Shown one piece after another: positions 1 through 8,862 of a stretch of 62,260 nt of DNA (position 1 is its first letter; the number at the start of each line of letters is the position of its first letter). The notes under the pieces were generated by a model, which ran no database searches, was not told where the DNA came from, and was given only the letters and a program-made list of their open reading frames with translations. Made by a program: the position numbers and the translations under genes. The DNA is from Staphylococcus simulans. GTDB lineage: Bacteria; Bacillota; Bacilli; Staphylococcales; Staphylococcaceae. The DNA lies in assembly GCF_002902285.1 (NCBI RefSeq), contig NZ_PPRU01000038.1, forward strand, positions 1 to 62,260, read 5' to 3'.

Positions 1-346
1 ACATAATATTATATACTTTTCGAGAATAATGACACTTCAACCAAAATATCAAAGTTCAAAATATCTTAAAATGTTAAAGATAGTGAGATTTGAATTGCAT
101 CAATTTATAAGGGACACAGAAAATAGAATGAAGTCATTTTGAATCGATAAAATTGTTGAAGTTGTATAGGTTTAGACAAATGTTTACTATGGTTAGTTCG
201 AAGAGTATTGGAAATCTATAAAGAAATCTAAATGAGTAAAAAAGTAACAATTATTAAGGATTGATGCTAGATAAAAAATTTTGATTGAAAATAAATATAT
301 AAAAGAGGATGTCAGTAATTACTTAATAATAAAAAAGGGTATAAGT
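1..346. other. AT-rich leader without a recognisable gene
   Basis: No open frame with a ribosome site and no RNA gene could be recognised here. The stretch is strongly AT-rich and leads into the broken DUF262 gene, so it may hold that gene's promoter. I see no clear repeat or attachment site. Confidence 0.4.
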
Positions 347-1506
347 ATGAGTTTTAATACTGAAAACAGAACAATTAAGGATATATTTCAACGAGCAGCT
401 GAATATAAAGTACCAAGATACCAAAGAACTTATGTATGGAAAGAAAATAATTGGTCAGAGCTTTTAACAGATGTTACTTTTACAATTAACACAGATTCTG
501 ACGCTAATTGGTCTCACTTTCTTGGAACAATAGTTTTAAATGATAAAAATAAAAATTTGGGAACAGCTAAGGATCCAGGGGTGGATTATTATGAGATTAT
601 TGATGGTCAACAACGTTTGACTACAATCTTTGTTATTTTTGCAGTTATTGTAAAACACTTAAATGATATGGATAATGAAGAAGCTGAAAACCGTGCTAAA
701 TTTATAAAAAATACTTATTTAACAACTTTAAAATCGACTAATGAAACAATTTCTAAAATTAACAATCCAGATCTTCATTCGTCACTCCTTTCAATCTTAG
801 ATTATATAAGCAAAGACTCAAAAGTAAAGCTAGAAAAGAGCAACAACACTCTGTATCATGTTTTTAACTACTTTGATGATTATATAAAAGAGAAAAGCTT
901 TGAAGAAACAGACATGTTCTTAAACCAACTACTAAAGATTAATATTGTCGAAATTGTATCTGGAGAAGAAGAGGAAATTTATAACATTTTCGAAGTGTTA
1001 AATGCTAGGGGACAAAAGTTGAAACAAATGGAGTTACTAAAGAATCATATAATGAAATATGTCCACCCTAGAACGGATGATTTTATTGATCACTCAAAAA
1101 ACAAGTGGAATGATTTAATAGAAATCACCAAAAATTTATCGGATATTGACAGTTTGATTAATCATTTTTCAAAATGCTATATAAAAAAAGAGCAGAAAAT
1201 ATAAACTCTGTATACAAATTAATAAAAGAAGAAGTTAGCATAGATAAACTTTCTGGTCTGTTAGATGATTTACATGAATTTGCAAAATCTTATATGGAAG
1301 TTAATAAGGTAGAAAAATCTAATACGGCAGTTGAATATTTTAATATCAAAAGAAATCAACAGATTCGTTCTCTTTTAGCAGCAATAAATCTTCTGAAGAA
1401 TATAATAGATACAAAAAGTTATTGGAAGAGGTTGAAAAGTAAAATTAAAACCTGTATAAAACCTAAAATAATGAAAAAGAAACTAAGAGAGCCCTCAATG
1501 CACTGA
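347..1506 (+). pseudogene. DUF262 (GmrS/ParB-like) protein, frameshifted and truncated
   Basis: The N-terminal part carries the DUF262 signatures VPRYQRTYVW and DGQQRLTT, which form the ParB-like nucleotide-binding fold of GmrSD-type modification-dependent restriction proteins and relatives. The ATG at 347 follows an AAAGGG ribosome site and is preferred over the TTG at 281. The first frame stops at 1204, but the family-like sequence continues in another frame (RAENINSVYK onward) from about 1180, right at a run of seven A in TATAAAAAAAGAGC. The continuation then ends abruptly near residue KNIID without a recognisable DUF1524 HNH domain. Intact relatives are usually 550-700 residues, so this looks like a decayed or mis-sequenced defence gene. 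Function of the remnant is unknown. Confidence 0.7.
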
Positions 1507-1517
1507 GGCTCTCTTTT
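1487..1517 (+). terminator. Intrinsic terminator between convergent genes
   Basis: GAGAGCC-CTCA pairs with TGAGGCTCTC across a short loop with one bulged C and is followed by TTTT. It lies between convergent genes. It overlaps the last codons of the DUF262 relic, which supports that reading frame being non-native there. Confidence 0.75.
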
Positions 1518-1565
1518 ACATTTATTCAACTATATTTTAATCATTATAAGAATCACTAGTAGAGG

Positions 1566-2414
1566 TTAAAATGTTGGTCCTTTGGTTATTTCGATACGCC
1601 AGTCATTTCCTGTGCCAATATGATAGAGTTTAGAAAATGAATTTTGGTTGACCGCAACGCCTATATTAACGAGTGAGTTAATATAAACTAAAGGTTCACC
1701 AATGTTGACGTCCGCAAAAGAACGTACGAATTTCATGATGTTTTGATAGACTTTGTTTTCACGGTTATAAATGGTCACAATCAGGTTATCTCCATGATGA
1801 ATATCATTCTCTTTAAAGTAGGAAAGTGGAATGTTGGTCCATAGAGAGCCGAAGCGGATATCTAAGACATCAATATAACCGATGAGTGTATCGCCTTCTT
1901 GTCTAGAATCGTTGATTGGAAGTTGTTTGATTGAGTCTAAATCAATAGACTGGCCTAAATCTTCAAATTCAATTTGACCGGCAGCTAAGCGTGCACCATT
2001 ATAGGCATAAATATCACGACCATGGAAAGTATGGCTTTCTTCAGAATGCGGTAAACGACTTTTGACTTCATCTATCGCAATGACTGATTCAATGCCTTCA
2101 TAATGCAGTATATGTGTCAGTGAACCGTTATCTGGTGTAATGATATAGTGACCTGTTTTGGTCAAGCAAGCAATACTTCTGCGATCACTGCCTACACCAG
2201 GATCAACGACAGAAACAAAGACTGTGCCTTTTGGCCAGTATTTCACAGTTTGATAGAGACGATAGGAAGCTACCCAAATATCATAAGGTGGAATGTCATG
2301 TGTTAAATCACTGATGAAGATATTGTCACTGACCATACGTGCAACACCTTTCATTGCGCTGACTGCACCGTCTTCTATACCAAAATCTGATTGTAAAATT
2401 AAGTTGTTACTCAT
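1566..2414 (-). CDS. SAM hydroxide adenosyltransferase (DUF62 family)
   Basis: A 282-residue protein of the SAM_adeno_trans (DUF62) family, related to fluorinases and chlorinases. Characterised bacterial members without the halide loop hydrolyse S-adenosylmethionine to adenosine and methionine. The N-terminus LQSDFG, the VDPGVGSDRR motif around residue 75, TPDNG around residue 97 and HGRD around residue 131 are the family substrate and hydroxide-binding motifs. The ATG at 2414 follows GAGGAGA. It is cytoplasmic with no membrane segment, and monocistronic on the minus strand between a convergent relic and the gab genes. Physiological role in staphylococci is not settled. Confidence 0.88.
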   Translation of the reverse strand: MSNNLILQSDFGIEDGAVSAMKGVARMVSDNIFISDLTHDIPPYDIWVASYRLYQTVKYWPKGTVFVSVVDPGVGSDRRSIACLTKTGHYIITPDNGSLTHILHYEGIESVIAIDEVKSRLPHSEESHTFHGRDIYAYNGARLAAGQIEFEDLGQSIDLDSIKQLPINDSRQEGDTLIGYIDVLDIRFGSLWTNIPLSYFKENDIHHGDNLIVTIYNRENKVYQNIMKFVRSFADVNIGEPLVYINSLVNIGVAVNQNSFSKLYHIGTGNDWRIEITKGPTF

Positions 2415-2658
2415 CTTTATTCTCTCCTCTAATGTGTGATTCTTCAGATGACGGACTTATTATTTAAAAAATCTGAAAACTTTAAACGTATGCCTATATT
2501 ATGCCCTTTTCATATGAAAGTCAATATCCTTTTAAAATACTAGGAATTCAATATAAAAATACGCTTAGTATTTAAATTTTCTCAGCTTTAAAACTGAGGA
2601 GGCGTTTAACTTTAATTGGTAATATTAATTTTAGTAGTATGTATAGGCTCAATAAAAA
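2415..2658. other. Intergenic region, no gene seen
   Basis: AT-rich stretch upstream of the DUF62 gene, read on the minus strand. It presumably carries that gene's promoter. A short inverted repeat TCAGCTTTAAAACTGAGG lies near 2582-2599 but has no T-run, so I do not call it a terminator. Confidence 0.35.
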
Positions 2659-2696
2659 ATCGATGAAAACACTTAAGGTTTTCACCGATCTTTTAT
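2658..2696 (-). terminator. Terminator of the gab operon
   Basis: TCGATGAAAAC pairs with GTTTTCACCGA with one mismatch across a 7-base loop. On the minus strand it is followed by a run of T (AAAAAA on the plus strand at 2653-2659). It ends the gabT-permease-gabD operon. Confidence 0.7.
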
Positions 2697-2731
2697 TTGA
2701 GACTTGATTTATTACTTGTTTTTTAACTCGT

Positions 2732-4114
2732 TTACATATCGCCGATAGATAAATATTTCGTTTCTAAATATGGCTGAATACCTTCAATGCCACCTTCTCT
2801 GCCATAACCACTTTCTTTCATACCGCCGAATGGGGCATGTGCAGCAGAAGGGCCGCCATCGTTCCATCCAATAACACCATAATCTAAATTATTATAGATG
2901 TAGAAACCAGTTTTATAATTATTAGTAAAGAAATAAGCAGCTAAACCGAATTCAGTGTCATTCGCCATTTTGATTGCGTCATCTAAATCAGCATAAGCCA
3001 TAACAGGCGCTACAGGACCAAATGTTTCTTTATGCATAATTTCCATATCTTGATTCGCATTTGAAATGACGACTGGTTTTAAGAAATTGCCGCCTAGTGA
3101 TTCAATTTCATCCAATGAACGAGATAATTGTCCGCCTTTAGCTTCTGCATCTTTAATTTGATGAACGACTTTATCTACTCCATCTTGGTTAATTAATGGG
3201 CCAACGTCTACTCCTTTATCTAAACCGTTACCTACTTTTAATTCATGTACTTTTTGTATTAATTTATCTACATACGTATCGACAATATCCTCATGTACAT
3301 AAATACGGTTGGCACAAATACATGTTTGACCAGCATTTCTGAATTTAGTTGCGATTGTTTGATCGACAGCATCATCAATATTTGCGTCTTTGTGCACAAT
3401 TACGGGTGCTAGACCACCGAGTTCCATAGTGACATTCTTAACAGAACTAGCTGCGCCTTCAATCAATTTCTTGCCGACAGGTGTAGAACCTGTAAAGGTA
3501 ATCTTTTGAATGATTGGACTTTCAGTAAAAATACGTCCAGCATCTTTACCAGATATAATAACGTATTGAATAGCGTCTTTTGGGATGCCTGCTTCATGTG
3601 CTAGTTCTACTAAACGGATTGTAGTCAGTGGTGTTTGTACTGCTGGTTTACATACAATCGTACAACCTGCAGCTAAAGCAGGTGCCATTTTACGAGTAAT
3701 CATTGCTGCAGGGAAGTTCCAAGGTGTAATCGCACCGACCACTCCGACAGGGAAAGATTGAACAATGATCTTTTTTGAAGTGGAATTTGCTGGAATAGTA
3801 CGTCCATATAGACGTTTTGCTTCTTCTGCATACCAATCAACGTAGGAACGTGCATAATCAACTTCACCTAGAGCTTCTTTTAAAGGTTTGCCGCCTTCTT
3901 TTGTAATCAGTTCAGCAAGTTCCTCTTTATGTTCATCAATTAATTTTGACCAAGCCCATAGTTTCTCAGAACGTGTATGGGCATCTACTTCACGCCAAGA
4001 TAGAAAGGCATCATGTGCTTTTTCTATTTGCTTATTCATTGTAGCTTCATCCGTATACTCAAGTGTTTCAATCACTTCATTCGTTGCTGGGTTCAAAACT
4101 TCTAATTTTGTCAT
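2732..4114 (-). CDS. gabD: Succinate-semialdehyde dehydrogenase (NAD(P)+)
   Basis: A 460-residue aldehyde dehydrogenase that oxidises succinate semialdehyde to succinate, the last step of GABA catabolism. Visible motifs are PWNFPAAM (cofactor binding), TFTGSTPVGK, the general-base region MELGGLAP and the catalytic cysteine in GQTCICANR at residue 265. The assignment to succinate semialdehyde rather than another aldehyde rests on linkage to a GABA transaminase and MocR-type regulator. AAGGTGAT precedes the ATG. The permease gene upstream overlaps its start by 38 bases, so the two are translationally linked. It is the last gene of the operon, followed by a clear terminator. Confidence 0.9.
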   Translation of the reverse strand: MTKLEVLNPATNEVIETLEYTDEATMNKQIEKAHDAFLSWREVDAHTRSEKLWAWSKLIDEHKEELAELITKEGGKPLKEALGEVDYARSYVDWYAEEAKRLYGRTIPANSTSKKIIVQSFPVGVVGAITPWNFPAAMITRKMAPALAAGCTIVCKPAVQTPLTTIRLVELAHEAGIPKDAIQYVIISGKDAGRIFTESPIIQKITFTGSTPVGKKLIEGAASSVKNVTMELGGLAPVIVHKDANIDDAVDQTIATKFRNAGQTCICANRIYVHEDIVDTYVDKLIQKVHELKVGNGLDKGVDVGPLINQDGVDKVVHQIKDAEAKGGQLSRSLDEIESLGGNFLKPVVISNANQDMEIMHKETFGPVAPVMAYADLDDAIKMANDTEFGLAAYFFTNNYKTGFYIYNNLDYGVIGWNDGGPSAAHAPFGGMKESGYGREGGIEGIQPYLETKYLSIGDM

Positions 4115-5474
4115 TTTCTATCACCTTATTTTTCCTTTTTTGTACATAATATAAAATCGCTGCAATTCCATACCAAACAAAGACAATTAGCCATTCAGAA
4201 GGCCATATTAATGAAGATGGCATTCCTGGCAAGTAAATAATGATGAACGATAAACTTAAAATAATTGCGATGACACCTATTGCTTTACCATTCTTGATTT
4301 TATAAGGTCGTTTTAAATCTGGTGCTGCTTTTCTTAACTTTAAGAAAGAGAGTGCAACCAATAAATAACCAATTACTACTCCAATACCCCCAGCGTCCAC
4401 AATCCACACTAAAGCTGGACGACCAAGCAGGGGAGAAACAAATGCAAGTATTCCTAAGAAAATAATACCATGTGTAGGTGTTTTATATTTTGGATGGATA
4501 TAAGCAAACCACTTTGGAATCATCCCATTATTCGCCATAGCATATAAAATACGGCTGCCTCCGATAATAAATGCATTCCAACTGGTAATAATACCGGCTA
4601 CTCCTCCAAGTACAAGAAGGATACCAAAGCCGCTACTTCCAAATAAATTAACCATTGCATCAGCAGTAGCTAAACTACTCGTGTTTAATTCTTTAGGAGT
4701 TAACCCAGTTGCTACTCCAAATACGATAAGTAAGTAGAAAAACACAGATGCAATAATAGAGATAATTAATATTTTACCAATCTTTTGAGATGGCGCTTTA
4801 ACTTCTTCAGCAATTTGCGGAATAACATCAAACCCTACAAATAAAAATGGAATCATTATCAAGATGGACATTGTGCCACCGAAGCCATCGACAAATAATG
4901 GCTTTAAGTTTTGAAAGTTACCGTTTACTCCAGCACCACCAACTAACAATAGACCTACTGCAACAATGAAAACAGTAAAAACTGTTTGTGTGATTGCAGC
5001 TGGTTTAATACCAAAATAATTAAGCGATGTTAAAACAACACTGCCAATTGATCCGATTAATACCCAAGTTAAATAGACGTCCCATCCTTGAATATTCCAT
5101 AAGAAACCGGAATGTTTAAATGGTATGACATAGTCTATAACGGTTGGTAAAGCAACAGCTTCGAATGTAATAACAGATACATACCCAAATAATACAGACC
5201 AACCAGAAATAAAAGCGATACCTGGTGCAAAGGCCTTTTTAACAAATACAAATCCTCCGCCAGTTTCTGGAAAGGCTGACGCGAGTTCTGCATATGTGAG
5301 ACCAATAAATATAACGAATAATCCTCCGATTAAAAATGCTACGATGCTGCCTAAAAACCCTGCTGTAGAAACCCATTCTCCTGATAGTACCACCCATCCC
5401 CATCCGAGCATGGCACCAATTGCTAAAAACAAAACATCCATTATACTCATGGATTTACTGAAATGTGATTTCAT
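4077..5474 (-). CDS. APC-family amino acid permease, likely GABA uptake
   Basis: A 465-residue protein with about 12 hydrophobic segments and the APC superfamily N-terminal pattern (LAIGAMLGWGWVVLSGEWV, then AELASAFPETGG in segment 2). It is placed between gabT and gabD in one operon, with a 38-base overlap into gabD, which implies that it imports GABA or a close amino acid. The APC fold is clear; the substrate is inferred from context only. The C-terminal tail is short, charged and cytoplasmic. An alternative is a broader amino acid or polyamine transporter. Confidence 0.85.
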   Translation of the reverse strand: MKSHFSKSMSIMDVLFLAIGAMLGWGWVVLSGEWVSTAGFLGSIVAFLIGGLFVIFIGLTYAELASAFPETGGGFVFVKKAFAPGIAFISGWSVLFGYVSVITFEAVALPTVIDYVIPFKHSGFLWNIQGWDVYLTWVLIGSIGSVVLTSLNYFGIKPAAITQTVFTVFIVAVGLLLVGGAGVNGNFQNLKPLFVDGFGGTMSILIMIPFLFVGFDVIPQIAEEVKAPSQKIGKILIISIIASVFFYLLIVFGVATGLTPKELNTSSLATADAMVNLFGSSGFGILLVLGGVAGIITSWNAFIIGGSRILYAMANNGMIPKWFAYIHPKYKTPTHGIIFLGILAFVSPLLGRPALVWIVDAGGIGVVIGYLLVALSFLKLRKAAPDLKRPYKIKNGKAIGVIAIILSLSFIIIYLPGMPSSLIWPSEWLIVFVWYGIAAILYYVQKRKNKVIENDKIRSFEPSNE

Positions 5475-5506
5475 AACGCATACCCCATTTAATTATTTAT
5501 CTATTT

Positions 5507-6829
5507 TTAAACGTTTCTGCAAACATCTTCTAAAATTTCTAACCCTTTGTTTAATTCATCATCCGTGATGACAAGTGGTGTTAAGAAGCGGATGACATTT
5601 CCTTTAAGTCCAGCCGATAATAAGAGTAATCCCTTTTTATTTGCTTGTTTTACAATTTCTGTAGTTTTCTCTTTATCTGGCTTTCCTGTGTCAGGATCTA
5701 CAATTTCCACTGCCACCATTGCACCTAAGCCTCTAATATCTCCAATAAAATCAACTTTTTGCGATAAGCTGTTTAATTTTGCTTTAATAACAGTGCCCAC
5801 TTTTTCTGACTTATCATTTAAATTCTCTTCATCAATAATTTCTATTACTTTTAAGGCTGCTTCGCAGGCGATCGGATTACCACAATACGTACCGCCTAAT
5901 TCTCCAGGATTAGAACTGTCCATCATTTCCGCTTTACCAATTACACCACTGAGTGGGAATCCTGCAGCTAATGATTTAGATACAGTCACCAAGTCAGGTA
6001 CAACATCGAAGTGTTCGATTGCGAACATCTTTCCAGTACGTGCAAACCCAGATTGGATCTCATCAGCAACAAATACAATGCCATGTTGATTACAAATCTC
6101 TCTTACAGCTTGAACAAATTTTTTATCTGGTATAATAAATCCGCCTTCGCCTTGAACAGGTTCCATTACGACGCAAGCTACTGTTTCAGGATCAACTGCA
6201 GAAATAAAGAAATCGTTTAATTGTTGAATGATATAATCTACGTATTCTTCATCGCTTAAGTTGTCAGGTTTTTCTGATAAATTAGGGTATGGTGCTTGAT
6301 ATACATCAGAAGCAAAAGGACCAAATCCTAATTTATACGGACGTACTTTACTTGTCATCGACATTGTTAAATTTGTTCGCCCATGAAAACCGCGTACAAA
6401 CGATACAACACCTGTTCTTCCAGTATGCTTTCTAGCAATTTTCACTGCATTTTCTACAGCTTCGGCGCCAGAGTTTAATAATATTACTTTTTTATCAAAA
6501 TCACCTGGCGTAAGGTGAGCGAGCTTTTCTGCAAGCTTCAAGTAGCTTTCATACATAATGACATTAAATCCTGGATGAATGAAGTTTTCTACTTTTTCTT
6601 GAATATGTTTTACAATCTTTGGATGGCTATGACCTACATTCAAAGTGCCGATGGCGGCTGCGAAATCAATATATTTATTATCTTCGATATCTGTAACTGT
6701 AGCACCCTGTGCATATTTTGCAACATTTAAGTTACCGTTGCCGACCCCACGTGCAACATATTGATTTCTCAAATCGATAAATGCCTCGTTACTTACTTCT
6801 CTATTTGCTTGGTTATCTCTTAATGTCAT
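5507..6829 (-). CDS. gabT: 4-aminobutyrate aminotransferase
   Basis: A 440-residue class III PLP-dependent aminotransferase. It transfers the amino group of GABA to 2-oxoglutarate, giving succinate semialdehyde and glutamate. The PLP lysine is K285 in VSKSLAAG. Other landmarks are LLNSGAEAVENAVKIAR, FHGRTNLTMSMT and VFVADEIQSGFARTG. The start ATG has a strong GGAGGGG site. It is the first gene of the operon, divergent from the MocR-type regulator across about 100 bases. Ornithine aminotransferase-type activity is an alternative, but the gabD partner favours GABA. Confidence 0.92.
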   Translation of the reverse strand: MTLRDNQANREVSNEAFIDLRNQYVARGVGNGNLNVAKYAQGATVTDIEDNKYIDFAAAIGTLNVGHSHPKIVKHIQEKVENFIHPGFNVIMYESYLKLAEKLAHLTPGDFDKKVILLNSGAEAVENAVKIARKHTGRTGVVSFVRGFHGRTNLTMSMTSKVRPYKLGFGPFASDVYQAPYPNLSEKPDNLSDEEYVDYIIQQLNDFFISAVDPETVACVVMEPVQGEGGFIIPDKKFVQAVREICNQHGIVFVADEIQSGFARTGKMFAIEHFDVVPDLVTVSKSLAAGFPLSGVIGKAEMMDSSNPGELGGTYCGNPIACEAALKVIEIIDEENLNDKSEKVGTVIKAKLNSLSQKVDFIGDIRGLGAMVAVEIVDPDTGKPDKEKTTEIVKQANKKGLLLLSAGLKGNVIRFLTPLVITDDELNKGLEILEDVCRNV

Positions 6830-6873
6830 AATAATCCCCTCCAGTTTTGTTGATTAGAAGTATCATACGCTAA

Positions 6874-6922
6874 ATATTGGTACAATGAAAAGAACCAGAA
6901 CAATAAAAAGTATGGTACCAGA
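6874..6922. promoter_or_regulatory. Candidate GabR operator: two direct repeats
   Basis: TTGGTAC (6877-6883) and ATGGTAC (6912-6918) are spaced 35 bases apart in the divergent gabT/gabR gap. Read on the minus strand they give GTACCAATA and GTACCATA. Bacillus subtilis GabR is known to bind two ATACCA direct repeats with a comparable spacing, so this fits an activator/autorepressor site. The exact bases bound are inferred. Confidence 0.6.
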
Positions 6923-6932
6923 GGTGTAAAAT

Positions 6933-8324
6933 ATGACAAAAACAAAAGATTTTATATATAGAAGAATCTATAGACAACTGAAAAAAGATATCTTAGATCA
7001 TAAGTATGAAAGTCATGAAAAGCTTCCGTCTAAAAGGGCTTTAGCGAAAGAAATGAATGTAAGTATTAACAGCGTAAAAACGGCATATGAACAATTGATT
7101 GCTGAGGGATATATTTACACCAAAGAAAGACAAGGTTATTTTATTGAATCATTGAACCAACTCATTATAGAATCTAATCAACAAATTGAAGGAAATGTAT
7201 TTAAAGAGAAAAAAGAAGATAAAACAAAATATCATTTCACTTTGTCACATATGTCGACAAATTTATCAAAATTTCCTATTGATACATGGGGAAAATTGCA
7301 GAAACAAGTTTTTAAAGAGTCACGTTCGATTTTATCTGAAGTACCGTATATTAAAGGACCTATTCAATTAAGGCAATCTATTGCAAAGTTAGTTTCATTT
7401 AAGCGCGGTATTCACTGTGATACGGAGCAAATTATCATTGGTTCAGGTACAAATGCGTTACTGTTGTATATATTAAAGTTATTTAAACAATCGTCATTAA
7501 TTGGAATTGAAAACCCTGGGTATTCTCGAATGCGTAATTTAATTCAACAGCAAAACTTCAAAATCTTAGATATTCCATTAGACAATAAAGGGGCATCTTT
7601 TCGTGCGATAAAAAAGAACAATCCACACCTCATGTTAACTACACCTTCTCACCAATTTCCAATTGGAACGATAATGCCAGTTTCTAGAAGGATTGAATTA
7701 TTGAACTGGGCCACTCGAACGGAACATTTTATTATAGAAGACGATTATGACAGTGAATATAAATACGGTACTGACAATATCCCTTCTTTATTCAGTTTAG
7801 ATAAAAATAATAGGGTGATTTATTTAGGAACATTTTCCAAAACGTTGCTACCAGGGTTAAGAATCAGTTATATGATTTTACCCAAACCAATTGTAGAAGT
7901 GTTTGATAACTATTTTAAAGACTCTGTTTCAGAAATCAGTACTTTAAATGCACTGACTTTATCCAAGTTTATAGATGAAGGTCACTATGAAAAATATATA
8001 CGGAAGATGAGTCATATTTACGAAGAAAAAAGGAAGAAGCTTGTGCGTATATTAAAAAATAAATTGCGCGAAACTATTACTATAAAAAATATTAAAGCCG
8101 GCCTGCATTTTGTTATCTATGTAAATTCTCCCTACACTTATAAACAAATTGAAGAAAGAGCGAACTATTTTAAGCTTGAATTATACACATTGCGAAGATT
8201 CATAGCAGAGGATATTTCTCAACAACTTGCGGAAGTAATTATTATTGGATTCGCGAATATTGAAGATGAAAAAATGGAAGAGACAGTAGAAATATTAGAT
8301 GAGGTCTTGTTTGGAAAACAATAG
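6933..8324 (+). CDS. gabR: MocR/GabR-type regulator (GntR HTH + aminotransferase fold)
   Basis: A 463-residue MocR-subfamily protein. Residues 1-75 form a winged helix (LPSKRALAKEMNVSINSVKTA). Residues about 110-460 are a class I aminotransferase-like domain with the PLP-binding pattern EDDYDSEYKY and the lysine in YLGTFSKTLLPGLR. In B. subtilis GabR senses GABA plus PLP, activates gabTD and represses itself. Its divergent placement against gabT and the two repeats in the gap support that role here. PdxR, which controls PLP synthesis, is the main alternative but has a different neighbourhood. Confidence 0.87.
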   Translation: MTKTKDFIYRRIYRQLKKDILDHKYESHEKLPSKRALAKEMNVSINSVKTAYEQLIAEGYIYTKERQGYFIESLNQLIIESNQQIEGNVFKEKKEDKTKYHFTLSHMSTNLSKFPIDTWGKLQKQVFKESRSILSEVPYIKGPIQLRQSIAKLVSFKRGIHCDTEQIIIGSGTNALLLYILKLFKQSSLIGIENPGYSRMRNLIQQQNFKILDIPLDNKGASFRAIKKNNPHLMLTTPSHQFPIGTIMPVSRRIELLNWATRTEHFIIEDDYDSEYKYGTDNIPSLFSLDKNNRVIYLGTFSKTLLPGLRISYMILPKPIVEVFDNYFKDSVSEISTLNALTLSKFIDEGHYEKYIRKMSHIYEEKRKKLVRILKNKLRETITIKNIKAGLHFVIYVNSPYTYKQIEERANYFKLELYTLRRFIAEDISQQLAEVIIIGFANIEDEKMEETVEILDEVLFGKQ

Positions 8325-8400
8325 AATTTGTAATTACTCTTCAGAAAAGCCTTCAAATGATTAAAATTGAAGAATTCATATTCCAATATAAATAAAGTAA

Positions 8401-8436
8401 AGAAGCTATCAACTCGGAAAAGATGATAGCTTCTTC
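8401..8436. terminator. Bidirectional terminator
   Basis: AGAAGCTATCA pairs perfectly with TGATAGCTTCT around a 12-base loop. A T-rich tract follows on the plus strand and an A-rich tract precedes it. It sits between the convergent gabR and PH-domain/katA genes. Confidence 0.8.
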
Positions 8437-8490
8437 TTTGTTATTAAAAGAATTAGTAGTACCTCGATCTTGCACTAAAACTTTTAAAAG

Positions 8491-8817
8491 TTATTTTATT
8501 TGCGATGTAACATAGGCTTTGAAGTTTTCAGCTTCATCTTGTTTGAAATCAGTTAATTTAAATGTGCCAATTTCAAATGTCAGACTTAATGTGTTTTCTG
8601 TGAGTTCAATCGCTTTAATTTCATTGTATGCGATGTTGCGATAATAGAACTCTCCAGCCATATCTACGTTTAAAATCAAACGTTCATTCGTGGCGATGTA
8701 AGCTGCTTCAAAGATTTTAATTTCACCGTTCATTGGATAACCCATTTTGCCTAATACTGAAGCTTGTTGTGACTCGGTTGGAAATAGGTCATTTGGGTTC
8801 ACTTTATCTAATATCAT
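8491..8817 (-). CDS. Small PH-domain-like (YokE-type) protein
   Basis: A 108-residue soluble protein. Its alternating strand pattern (AAYIATNERLIL, FYYRNIAYNEIKAIEL, LSLTFEIGTFKL) and final helix resemble the bacterial pleckstrin-homology domain seen in YokE/YvbH-type proteins. It lies 45 bases downstream of katA with its own AAGAGGTAG site and no terminator between, so it may be cotranscribed with catalase. No catalytic motif is visible and its function is unknown. Confidence 0.65.
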   Translation of the reverse strand: MILDKVNPNDLFPTESQQASVLGKMGYPMNGEIKIFEAAYIATNERLILNVDMAGEFYYRNIAYNEIKAIELTENTLSLTFEIGTFKLTDFKQDEAENFKAYVTSQIK

Positions 8818-8862
8818 AAATAAGCTACCTCTTCTTTATATATTGCCTAGGAAATAATCGGC

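Noticed and set aside
3888..4154. 88-residue plus-strand open frame inside gabD
   Set aside because: It lies wholly antisense to a well-supported dehydrogenase gene, has no ribosome site and no recognisable composition of its own.
5547..6220. Two plus-strand open frames opposite gabT
   Set aside because: They mirror the codon pattern of gabT and have Ser/Phe-rich nonsense composition typical of antisense frames.
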